Shown here one piece after another: positions 44,158 to 52,600 of a stretch of DNA of 64,000 nucleotides. The notes under the pieces are model-generated. The model was not told where the DNA came from and did not search any database. It worked only from the letters and a program-made list of their open reading frames with translations. How positions within the stretch are numbered: the stretch's first letter is position 1; every line of letters starts with the position of its first letter. A program made the position numbers and the translations under genes. Source of the DNA: Leptothoe spongobia TAU-MAC 1115 (GTDB lineage Bacteria; Cyanobacteriota; Cyanobacteriia; Phormidesmidales; Phormidesmidaceae); assembly GCF_018739885.1 (NCBI RefSeq), contig NZ_JADOES010000008.1:87540-151539 (forward strand). The letters run 5' to 3'.

Positions 44158-44913
44158 ATGATCACGACACCGTTGCATATTCCCCAGTCAGACCCACCAC
44201 GACCTGCGTCGGAGATCCTGCCGACCATGTACGATCTGCCGAGCGAAAACCCGGAGGAGCCTGGTTTGCCTGACGAATTTCATGACCACCAGCCTGAGCT
44301 ACTAAGCATTACGTTAAAGCTGGCTGACTATAGCGCTGATCATTACTTCACCGGCAAAGACCTCAACCTCTATTACGATGTGCGCCATCCTAACTGGTAT
44401 AAGCGAACAGATTGGTTCCTATCCGTCGGTGTACCGCGCCTCTATGAAAACAAAGACATGCGTCTCAGCTATGTCGTCTGGCAAGAAGGCGTTAACCCCT
44501 TTGTTGTGGTCGAACTGCTTTCCCCAGGTACTCGGAAGGAAGACCTGGGAGAGGTCCAGCCTGAACCGGGTTGCCCACCGCCCAAGTGGACGGTGTATGA
44601 AAAGATTTTGCGGGTGCCTTACTACATCGTGTTTGATCGCTATAGCGATGATTTTCGGGCCTTTAAACTCAACGCCGGTAGTTATGAAGCCCTATCTCTG
44701 CCAGAGGGACGTTTGTGGCTACCGGAATTAAAGGTCGGCTTGGGTCTATGGCACGGCAGCTATAAGCAAGTAGAGCGGCTATGGCTGCGCTGGTATGACG
44801 ATACAGGCAATTGGTTACCCACACCTGCCGAACGGGCGGATACTGCTGAATCAGAATTGGCTCAGCTCAAGCGTTTACTGCAGTCTAAGGGCATTGATCC
44901 AACCGAGCTTTAG
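44158..44913 (+). CDS. Uma2-family (DUF820) putative endonuclease, copy 2
   Basis: 251 residues. Core PD-(D/E)XK-like motifs RLSYVVWQEGVNPFVVVELLSPGTR, then YEKILRVPYYIVFDRYSDDFRAFKL and GLGLWHGSYKQVERLWLRWY; the C-terminus is a helical tail (SELAQLKRLLQSKGI). It differs from copy 1 in length and insertions, so the two are not recent duplicates, though both are flanked by the same hairpin repeat. Function unknown. Confidence 0.8.
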   Translation: MITTPLHIPQSDPPRPASEILPTMYDLPSENPEEPGLPDEFHDHQPELLSITLKLADYSADHYFTGKDLNLYYDVRHPNWYKRTDWFLSVGVPRLYENKDMRLSYVVWQEGVNPFVVVELLSPGTRKEDLGEVQPEPGCPPPKWTVYEKILRVPYYIVFDRYSDDFRAFKLNAGSYEALSLPEGRLWLPELKVGLGLWHGSYKQVERLWLRWYDDTGNWLPTPAERADTAESELAQLKRLLQSKGIDPTEL

Positions 44914-44946
44914 ATCAGCAGAAGAAAAAAGAAAAAGAAAAAACTA

Positions 44947-44993
44947 AAACATCCGCAAGCCCATCGTCGATCCCGATAAGCCTACGGATGTTT
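44947..44993. terminator. Hairpin between convergent uma2 and small membrane gene
   Basis: AAACATCCG (44947-44955) pairs with CGGATGTTT (44985-44993). It lies between two converging genes and could end both transcripts; the loop of 29 bases contains further pairing. Confidence 0.5.
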
Positions 44994-45021
44994 AACCCGT
45001 TTGCAAGATGATGAAATGTGT

Positions 45022-45174
45022 CTAGAAATTACCAATCAGTACCACAGCTGTTAAGAGACAAAACGTAACAACACCAAGAGCCCAAATCATTTCATAGGGT
45101 GCATGATTTTCAGCTTCTAAATAGTCATTAACCAGACGATCGTGCTCTTCAGGCTTCCAAATCATCGATTTCAT
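45022..45174 (-). CDS. 50-residue single-helix membrane protein, paralogue A
   Basis: The ATG at 45174 follows AGGAGG by five bases, strong translation evidence. The protein has a polar N-terminus (MKSMIWKPEEHDRLVNDYL), then AENHAPYEMIWALGVVTFCLL running into one transmembrane helix, and a short end IGNF. The motif Y-E-(M/L)-IWALG-x-V-x-FC is shared with paralogue B 400 bases away. It recalls small thylakoid or plasma-membrane subunits, but the chlorophyll-binding ExxNxR of high-light-inducible proteins is incomplete. No family assigned. Confidence 0.75.
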   Translation of the reverse strand: MKSMIWKPEEHDRLVNDYLEAENHAPYEMIWALGVVTFCLLTAVVLIGNF

Positions 45175-45398
45175 AATGTCCTCCTGGGCTATTGGCCCAT
45201 GAAATTATCTGGGGTGGATACTATGAGTGTAGTCACACATGTCTTGGCCGCTACATCCATGGATAAAATCTTCACTCTCATTGCCAAAAGTTGATAATTC
45301 CGATCCTAGTTGTTAAACAACTATAGGATTGTCAACAGCTTATGAAGATAAACACGACAAAAGTCTCCGCTGATCTGACCTCGCGAAAACATTCATTA

Positions 45399-45418
45399 AG
45401 TAGGTTGTCGAAATTAGG
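45399..45418. repeat. Solitary end of the 161-bp element
   Basis: AGTAGGTTGTCGAAATTAGG, preceded by TA, matches 18 of 20 bases of the left end of the element at 25122. No matching right end was found within the following 250 bases, so it is a truncated or decayed copy. The rest of 45175-45568 holds a hairpin at 45464 and no gene. Confidence 0.5.
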
Positions 45419-45463
45419 GTATCAATTTAAGCCAGGAAATCCTGACTGGATGGGAAATGAGGA

Positions 45464-45494
45464 GCCAGAAGCCAGTCAAACACTGACTTCTGGC
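45464..45494. repeat. Hairpin between the small membrane genes
   Basis: GCCAGAAG (45464-45471) pairs with CTTCTGGC (45487-45494), with an inner CAGT/ACTG pair. It lies 75 bases after the 3' end of paralogue B on the minus strand and may be its terminator. Confidence 0.4.
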
Positions 45495-45568
45495 GTTGTA
45501 ACAACGTCCCGCTTTACGTTGCTGCCCATTAAGAGCACATTTCCCTAAGAGATTATTTTAGAAAGTTT

Positions 45569-45715
45569 TTAGGAATGACTAATCAGTGCCATGGCTGCAA
45601 ATATACAAAATGCCACCAGCCCTAGTGCCCAAATCAATTCATAAAGTGCATAGTTTGTATTTTCTGGATAGGTACTTATCCGGCGACCATGCTTATTGTC
45701 TGGCATTAAAGTCAT
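45569..45715 (-). CDS. 48-residue single-helix membrane protein, paralogue B
   Basis: The ATG at 45715 (or 45706) opens a 48-residue frame: a basic polar start (MPDNKHGRRIS), then NYALYELIWALGLVAFCIFAAMALIS. It aligns with paralogue A through the YExIWALGxVxFC motif and the helix. Ribosome-binding signal is weaker than for A (AAGGA at a longer distance). The pair looks like a tandem duplication later separated by a repeat remnant. Confidence 0.65.
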   Translation of the reverse strand: MTLMPDNKHGRRISTYPENTNYALYELIWALGLVAFCIFAAMALISHS

Positions 45716-45918
45716 CAGTCTTACATTATCCTTTTGATGGGTTCAGCCAACTAGTTTAGGCAGACATTTTTGGGGATCATTCTCCATTCCAAAAAACTTT
45801 ATCTTTCCTACTCAAAGTCAACAAACCCGCACCTTCTGTTAAATAACTTTATTTTTCTTAAGCATGAATAGCGGGATGTGTAGTTTTTGCGGCTTAAACT
45901 GTAGCTAAGCGGCAAAAA

Positions 45919-47931
45919 CTAGCGACTTGATCCGGGGATAGGTAATTCGATCACGAAGATACTTCCTTGTGGGGAATTAGGGCGGAAGGTAAGGCGACCG
46001 TTATGTTGCTGAATGTATTGATAGGACACAGCTAATCCTAAGCCAGTTCCTGCCCCTACTGGCTTGGTGGTAAAAAATGGATCAAAAACTTTCTCTTGGA
46101 TAGAGTGAGGAATCCCAAAACCCGTATCTTGAATTGAGATTGTTATCCAATTTTCTTTCTGGGTACGGGTATGAATGAAGATTTGTTTTGAGGCCTCCTT
46201 ATTCAGAAGATTGACAGCCTCAATGGCGTTGAGCAAAACCTGCATAAACACCTGATTGATCGCGCTAGGTTCACAAACAACTAAGGGGCAATCGCCATAG
46301 TCTGTGATGATCTCAATATCATTACCAATGCGCGATCTTAAAATTAGTAGCGTGTTATCGAGACTCTTATTTAAATCGGTCGGTTTAGTGCCTTGTTCAT
46401 TAGTAGAAGCAAAGGATTGTAGGCTACGAACAATAGTTTTGATGCGCTCTGTCCCCTTGGTCATAGACTGAAATATTTGAGGCATATCTGCTTGGATATA
46501 GTCCAGGTCAATATCTTGACTTTTAAGGGAAGAGTCTGACGATGCAACTAAAATTTGTTGTTGTTGCTGTTTGATAAGATCGAGCAGATCTTGTCCATAG
46601 CCTTGCAAAATATCAATATTGCCAGTGATAAAGGTTAATGGATTATTGAATTCATGGGCAATGCCTCCGACTAACTGTCCAAGGCTTGAGAGTTTTTCGG
46701 TTTGGATCAGCTGGGCTTGGGTTTGTTTAAGTTCTTGTAATGTCTGACTAAGAGCATTAGTGCGTTCTTCGACGCGATATTCCAGGGTAATTTCAGCTTG
46801 CTTTTGGCGACGAATCGCATCAACCAACACCAAAATAGTGATTGCACCCAGAATAAAGATGGGCAGGACATACCATATTAACTGACGATGTTGTTCGTAA
46901 AATGATTGTTTTTGGTTAATCAGAATGCTGGTAGGCGGGAGATCATTGTGGTTAATATTAAAACGTTTTAGTTCGTAAGCATCAAAAATCCATTGAGTTT
47001 TAGCGTTGATGATGGGGGGGACTTGGTCAACTGGTGTACCCTCTAAAATCTTTTCAACCAGTTCAACAGCTTGTTTGGCATGGTAGCTACCTTCAAGCAC
47101 TTTGCCACCCACAACACCATGGCCTAAATCACTACTGCTAACTGTATAAAGAGGGTTTTTTAACTGCGATCTCAACAACTGCATCGTTTCCTCAAAAGGC
47201 AACAATGCCTCATTCCCATCCCCTGAACGTAGTTGTCCTCGTACAAATACAGGCCAACTACTCGGATACTTCTCCAACGTTTGGCCAATAGTAGTCGGCG
47301 TTAAATCTTTCACTACTGTAATATCAGGTAGCGTTTCAGCAGCATCAACTTGAATCTGCCTGAGACGCTTAAGATTGGCCGTACCTGTTTCTGTAGAATC
47401 GATCAGGAAAATCATGTTATCGGATTGGGTTTGGCGTTTTGCCTCCAATATCGTCTCTCGATAACTATGGGTCTCAAATACCCCAGTCAACCAGGGAATC
47501 GTCAATAACTCGTTTCGAACATGATTAATACCCATAAAAACAACTGGTAAATCTGGAAAATACTGATTACGAGTTGCCAGAACCATATTCAATCCTGGAT
47601 CGTCTGCCACTATTAATACTTGCAGCTCTGTATCCTGATACTTTGTGTGGAGATAGTTTAAAAACGCTTTACGATGCTCTAAATTTGGATAACGTTTCGC
47701 ATCTAAGAACTCGTGGTAAACCGTGGTCAGATGATGGCTAGATCGAAATCCTTCGTCGATCCCTTTTTTTCCCTCTGCTGTCCAGGAAAGTTCGGGATTG
47801 TAAGAATGAATGACTAGGATATTCGAATTGTTTGAGTCAGGTGCTTGGGCAATGACGGGTGTGGCAAAACCTACCAGCAGGAATAATAAACAATAGATTA
47901 TTTTTTTGTTTATTATTCCTGTAAATGCCAT
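45919..47931 (-). CDS. Sensor histidine kinase with periplasmic ABC-substrate-binding-like domain
   Basis: 670 residues: signal peptide (1-29), periplasmic two-lobed binding domain (about 35-330, starts ILVIHSYNPELSW, like ABC sugar-binding/PF04392-type sensors), one transmembrane helix (about 350-372), coiled coil, HisKA with phospho-acceptor His in GGIAHEFNNPLTF (about 425), and HATPase with DTGFGIP and GTGLGLAVS (about 632). It should autophosphorylate in response to a periplasmic small ligand. No response regulator is adjacent. It is divergent from ATPase 2. Confidence 0.9.
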   Translation of the reverse strand: MAFTGIINKKIIYCLLFLLVGFATPVIAQAPDSNNSNILVIHSYNPELSWTAEGKKGIDEGFRSSHHLTTVYHEFLDAKRYPNLEHRKAFLNYLHTKYQDTELQVLIVADDPGLNMVLATRNQYFPDLPVVFMGINHVRNELLTIPWLTGVFETHSYRETILEAKRQTQSDNMIFLIDSTETGTANLKRLRQIQVDAAETLPDITVVKDLTPTTIGQTLEKYPSSWPVFVRGQLRSGDGNEALLPFEETMQLLRSQLKNPLYTVSSSDLGHGVVGGKVLEGSYHAKQAVELVEKILEGTPVDQVPPIINAKTQWIFDAYELKRFNINHNDLPPTSILINQKQSFYEQHRQLIWYVLPIFILGAITILVLVDAIRRQKQAEITLEYRVEERTNALSQTLQELKQTQAQLIQTEKLSSLGQLVGGIAHEFNNPLTFITGNIDILQGYGQDLLDLIKQQQQQILVASSDSSLKSQDIDLDYIQADMPQIFQSMTKGTERIKTIVRSLQSFASTNEQGTKPTDLNKSLDNTLLILRSRIGNDIEIITDYGDCPLVVCEPSAINQVFMQVLLNAIEAVNLLNKEASKQIFIHTRTQKENWITISIQDTGFGIPHSIQEKVFDPFFTTKPVGAGTGLGLAVSYQYIQQHNGRLTFRPNSPQGSIFVIELPIPGSSR

Positions 47932-48249
47932 AGGTCATCTTGAGCAGCATCCATCATCATAGTTATCTCGGCTTTATTTCAAGCTCTTTCCCAATGTGCC
48001 CAAATCGTCCTCACATCAAACTAATTAAGAGTGAAGGAGCCTAGTGCCCAACCTATAAGCTAAAACCATTAACACTGCAGGTATTGATAAATCAATCGGA
48101 GGTTGAGATGTGTCAGCCGGCTCAAATGTTAGACACAAATTCTGTGCTATTGCAAGAGTTTCATAAATACTGCGTGACAGCTATCCGCAAATTGGCTCAT
48201 TTCTATAAAAATTCGTCTAGGATGACGGATGTTGTGATGTGCCTTACAC
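47932..48249. other. Divergent intergenic region
   Basis: 318 bases between the histidine kinase and ATPase 2. One open frame (48084-48293) overlaps the ATPase start and has no supporting features. It presumably carries both promoters. Confidence 0.4.
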
Positions 48250-49566
48250 ATGGCTTTAGACCTGCCTCGCTTCTATCGTGCTGCAAATCCTAGTCGCCCC
48301 TTACGATTGGTGCAAGCTGAGGATCGGCAATATTACATTGACTTTTCGTCAGTGCGGGGTGGGGATATCGTACGGGAGTTGGAGCGTACAATTGCCCTGC
48401 TGTCACCGGATGAGGCGACGACTCAGCTGTTTACTGGCAATATTGGCTGTGGTAAATCGACAGAGCTGCTGCGGTTAAAGGCGCAGTTGGAACAGCAGGG
48501 ATTTCATGTGGTGTATTTTGAGTCGGACCGCGACTTGGAAATGGCTGATGTGGATATTAGCGATATTCTGCTGATGATTGCCCATCAGGTGGTGGAGAGT
48601 TTGGAGAATGATGGTATTAAGCTAAAGCCGTCGGCCCTGGTTAGCTTGTTTCGAAACCTGGCGGAAACACTACAAACACCGATGGAAATTGCGGATGTTA
48701 GTTTTTCGGTGGGGATAGCGGCTTTGACCGCTCGGGCTAAGGAGAGTCCCGAGATGCGTAGTCGCATGCGTCAGTATTTGGAACCGCGTACTAAAAATAT
48801 TATTGATGCGATTAATGAGGAATTGTTGGAGGTTGCGATCGCAAACCTCCGTTCCCAAGGTAAAAAAGGGCTTGTTGTCATCGTCGATAACCTCGACCGG
48901 ATTGACCCCGTAGAGAGAGCTAACGGTCGCACCCAGTCTGAATATCTATTTATTGATCGAGGAGAACAGCTTAAACGATTAAATTGTCACGTGGTCTATA
49001 CCATCCCCCTGGCCCTAGTCTTTTCCGATGATTTACCCCGGTTATCTAACCGCTTTGGCGTCTCCCCCAAAGTCTTACCGATGGTACCGGTCACCCAGCG
49101 TGACAGCACCACCTTTCAACCCGGTTTGGCTCTACTACAGCAGATGGTACTCGCTCGCGCCTTTCCCAATAAAAACTACAATGAGCGCATTGATCGCATT
49201 AGTGATGCCTTTGAATCCATTGATGTGCTCAACCGTCTGTGTCAGCTGAGTGGGGGGCATATGCGTAACCTAATGCGATTGCTGTATGGCTGTTTGCAAA
49301 AGGGTGATCCGCCGATCAAATCGACTATTCTCGAAGCTGTGATTCGAGATGAACGAGATGCCCTCATGGCCTTGATTGATGAAAGCGAATGGCAGCTTAT
49401 GTTTAAGGCAGTCAGTAACCCCGATACCCAAGGTAACGAAGCCTATAGCCTGCTACTGCGGAGTCTATTTCTCTATGAATATCGTGATCATGGTGGTCGC
49501 TGGTTTGATCTGAATCCGGTCCTAAAAGAAACCAATCGTTTTAAACATTGGCTCGCTGAGCATTAA
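48250..49566 (+). CDS. P-loop ATPase (AAA/STAND-like), module 2
   Basis: 438 residues, homologous along its length to the ATPase at 42479. Shared signatures: DRQYYIDFSSVRGGD, Walker A TGNIGCGKSTELLRL (about 64), HVVYFESDRDLEMADVDISD, Walker B VVIVDNLDRID (about 210), YLFIDRGEQLKRLNCHVVYTIPLAL and QLSGGHMRNLMRLL. The conserved pairing of this ATPase with an nSTAND/WD40 gene downstream, seen twice here, suggests the two proteins act together, for example as loader or regulator and sensor. No membrane segment. Confidence 0.85.
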   Translation: MALDLPRFYRAANPSRPLRLVQAEDRQYYIDFSSVRGGDIVRELERTIALLSPDEATTQLFTGNIGCGKSTELLRLKAQLEQQGFHVVYFESDRDLEMADVDISDILLMIAHQVVESLENDGIKLKPSALVSLFRNLAETLQTPMEIADVSFSVGIAALTARAKESPEMRSRMRQYLEPRTKNIIDAINEELLEVAIANLRSQGKKGLVVIVDNLDRIDPVERANGRTQSEYLFIDRGEQLKRLNCHVVYTIPLALVFSDDLPRLSNRFGVSPKVLPMVPVTQRDSTTFQPGLALLQQMVLARAFPNKNYNERIDRISDAFESIDVLNRLCQLSGGHMRNLMRLLYGCLQKGDPPIKSTILEAVIRDERDALMALIDESEWQLMFKAVSNPDTQGNEAYSLLLRSLFLYEYRDHGGRWFDLNPVLKETNRFKHWLAEH

Positions 49567-49613
49567 ATCCCTGGATTCCTCCCGGAAAGCCCCTACCCAT
49601 TGCCCATTAGTCG

Positions 49614-49627
49614 GTGGGCCTGCCCAC
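49614..49627 (+). repeat. GTGGGC hairpin between ATPase 2 and the nSTAND gene
   Basis: GTGGGC-CT-GCCCAC, 6-bp stem, within the 69-base gap before the ATG at 49636. It is related to the hairpin at 42462. It may affect coupling of the two genes. Confidence 0.5.
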
Positions 49628-49635
49628 TGCTCCCC

Positions 49636-52600
49636 ATGTACCAGGCTGATCTTCCCGAAATTGTCAACCATAATCAGACAGCCCTGAACAACTTAAAGCG
49701 GGCGCTGACCCTTGGCCATGGACAATTTTCATTGATTTTGGTCCGGTGTAACTATCAACGGCTGACCCAGTTATTGCTTAGTGAGCTGGCGCAGCATCAG
49801 GAGTTTCATGTGGTTGAGCTGACGGCCTCTACACGGTCTTTGCCTGAGGCGCTGAGAGGGAGCCAATCGTCCCAGTCGCAACCTCCTGCTGCGGTTATGG
49901 TGACTGGCTTTGACCAAGTAGATGCTTTGGATGTCTTGTTTAAGGCGGCCAATGTGGGACGCAATGCCCTGCTGTCCAAATTTCCCTATCCGGTCGTGTT
50001 GTGGATGAATGACACGGCCCTACAAAATCTCACACTTGCTGCAGCGGATCTCAAAAGTTTTGCAGCGGTGCCCATTCAGATTGACTATCCGATCCAGCCA
50101 CTGATCGAGGCGTTACACCGGGGAGCAGATGAGCTGTTTACTTATATTTTAGATAGCCCTGAGTCCTATTTTCTGGATTATTCGGTACCAGCGTTACCGA
50201 GTTTAAGTCACCATCTGAGGGTGTTGACTGAGCAGGAACTGCCATTTGCGATCGCAGATCTTAACCACCACGCCGTTCAGCTAGATGGAGCATTACAAGC
50301 GAGTCTCACCTTTCTCCAGGGGCGTAAAGATCACATCGATCGTCCCAAAGTGGCTAAGGAGCATTACGAACAGAGTCTAGACTACTGGCTACAGTCTGAC
50401 AAAACAGTTGAAGATACCAAAGATCAACAAGCAGTCCTCTTACTGCACTTAGGCCTGTGGTGGCAAACCCATGCCGAAGCACAGCGTTCCACCTATCCTG
50501 CCTCTTGTCACCAGGCCCGTCACTTTTATGAACGGTTTATTGATGTACTCCGACAACAAAATCGTAGAGACCGTACAGGAACTTTTATCCATATTCTGGC
50601 CGCCACTCTCCAGAAAATGGAGGATTGGGAAGCCCTAACAAAGATTGCCAACGAGGGGATAGAGCTACACCAGGATGATTGGGTGCGTCTGGCACGGGAC
50701 TATGCTTACCTGGCGGAAACCGCCCTGGCAGAAGAAAACTGGGTCAAGGCCCAAAATTTAGCGACAGCGGCTCTCAACTTATTAGCTCAAGCCGTCAAAA
50801 GTACTGAAGCATTAGGATCCACTATTTCTGATGCCGTCGATGCCCCACCACCCGTTGCATCAGTCTCTCCTCAGGCAGTGGTACTGGCGCTCCGATATGA
50901 TCAGGGTCGATACTTTTTCCTGCGTGGTCTGGCCACACTCAGTCAGGGAGATGACAGCCTCTTTGACGAGGCTTTGCATGATTTAGAAAATGCTCGCCAG
51001 CGAACAAAACCTCGTCATGATTTCCCTTTGTACCGCAATATTCTAAGTAACCTGCAAGACTTGTATTTTTCCAAGCGTCTCTATCTAGATGCGTTTGCGG
51101 TCAAACAAGAGCAGCGACAGGTCGAGAACCTGATGGGACTGAGAGCCTTTATTGGAGCGAGTGCGATTCAACCCTATCGCTCCACATCTAGCAGCAGCGA
51201 TATTTCACCGGTTGAGATGCGGGCCTCAGGACGACAGCGGGCGATTGAACATCTGGTAGGGCGACTGATGCAGCCTCGTCATACCTTGGTGATTATCCAT
51301 GGAGAGTCCGGGGTCGGTAAGAGTTCGCTACTGAGCAGTGGTCTGGTCCCGGCCCTAGAGCAAGCAACATCTGAGGGGCGCACGACCTTACCCCTGCTCG
51401 TGCGTAACTACCTCAGCTGGGAAATTTCGATTCTGCAGGCATTGCAGCAGGTGACCTCATCTCAGCCCTCTGCCCCGCCTAATTTCAAAGTATCATTTCC
51501 AATCACGGCGGAGAGTTTACTGGCCCACCTGCGCCAACATGCTCAAGATCACTATCAACAGATCATCATCATCTTTGATCAGTTTGAAGAGTTTTTCTTT
51601 GAACGTCCTGGAATCGAGCAACGACGTTCTCTTTATTACTTCCTCCGAGACTGTCTAAATATCCCTTATCTCAAAGTAGTTTTAGCGTTACGCGATGACT
51701 ATTTGCACTATTTACTTGAGTGGGAACGCCTGGCAGAACTTGATCTGGATATCTTAAGTCAAGACGTGCGTTACTACCTGGGGAACTTTAACCCTCAAGA
51801 TTGTGAAGCCGTTATCCGACAGCTGACAGAAAAGGCTCAGTTTTATCTAGAAGAAGAGTTGATTGAGGTTCTAGTGGCTGATCTAACCGTCGACGACAAC
51901 GAAGTGCGTCCCATTGAACTCCAGGTGGTTGGGGCCGAACTACAGCGAAACAATATAACCACACTGAGACGCTATAAACAATTGGGAGATGCCCCGATTC
52001 AAGCATTGGTACTCAATTTCCTCAACCGGGTAGTGCGCGATTGTGGTCCTGAGAACAGCACGCTAGCTCGTACCATTCTCTATCTGCTGAGTGATGAGAG
52101 TACAATCCGCCCCCTCAAAACCCGGAATGAATTAGAAGAATCGTTAGAGTCCCTGGGTACTTTAGTTGCGCCTGAAAGACTCAGCCTTGTTCTAGAAATT
52201 CTGTCAGAATCAGGCCTGCTGTTTGAGAATCCAGAGGTGGGAGGGAGCGTACGCTATCAACTAGCCCATGATTACCTGATCGATCTGGTTAAACAACAGG
52301 ATATGCCAGGACTGATGACCGTGCTCCAGGCAGAACGACGGCGGCGAAAACAAACAGAAACCCAGCTGCGGGCAGCGCTCAAAGATCAGGAAATGGCCCT
52401 TGATCAGGCCAGAGAAGATCGCGATCGGGCCGAAACTGCCGAGATGCAAGCCCTGGCATCCGTCTCCCAGGCGCTATTACTCTCCCATGATGGATTAGGC
52501 GCACTCCTAGAAGCCCTCAAGGGAGCACAACAAAGTCGATTTACTCCGGTTGCATCCAGTTATTTGCAAAACCAGATTTTATTTCGGCTATGGCAGGCTC

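Noticed and set aside
45342..45548. 68-codon plus-strand frame
   Set aside because: It spans the solitary MITE end and a hairpin; the product has no protein-like features.
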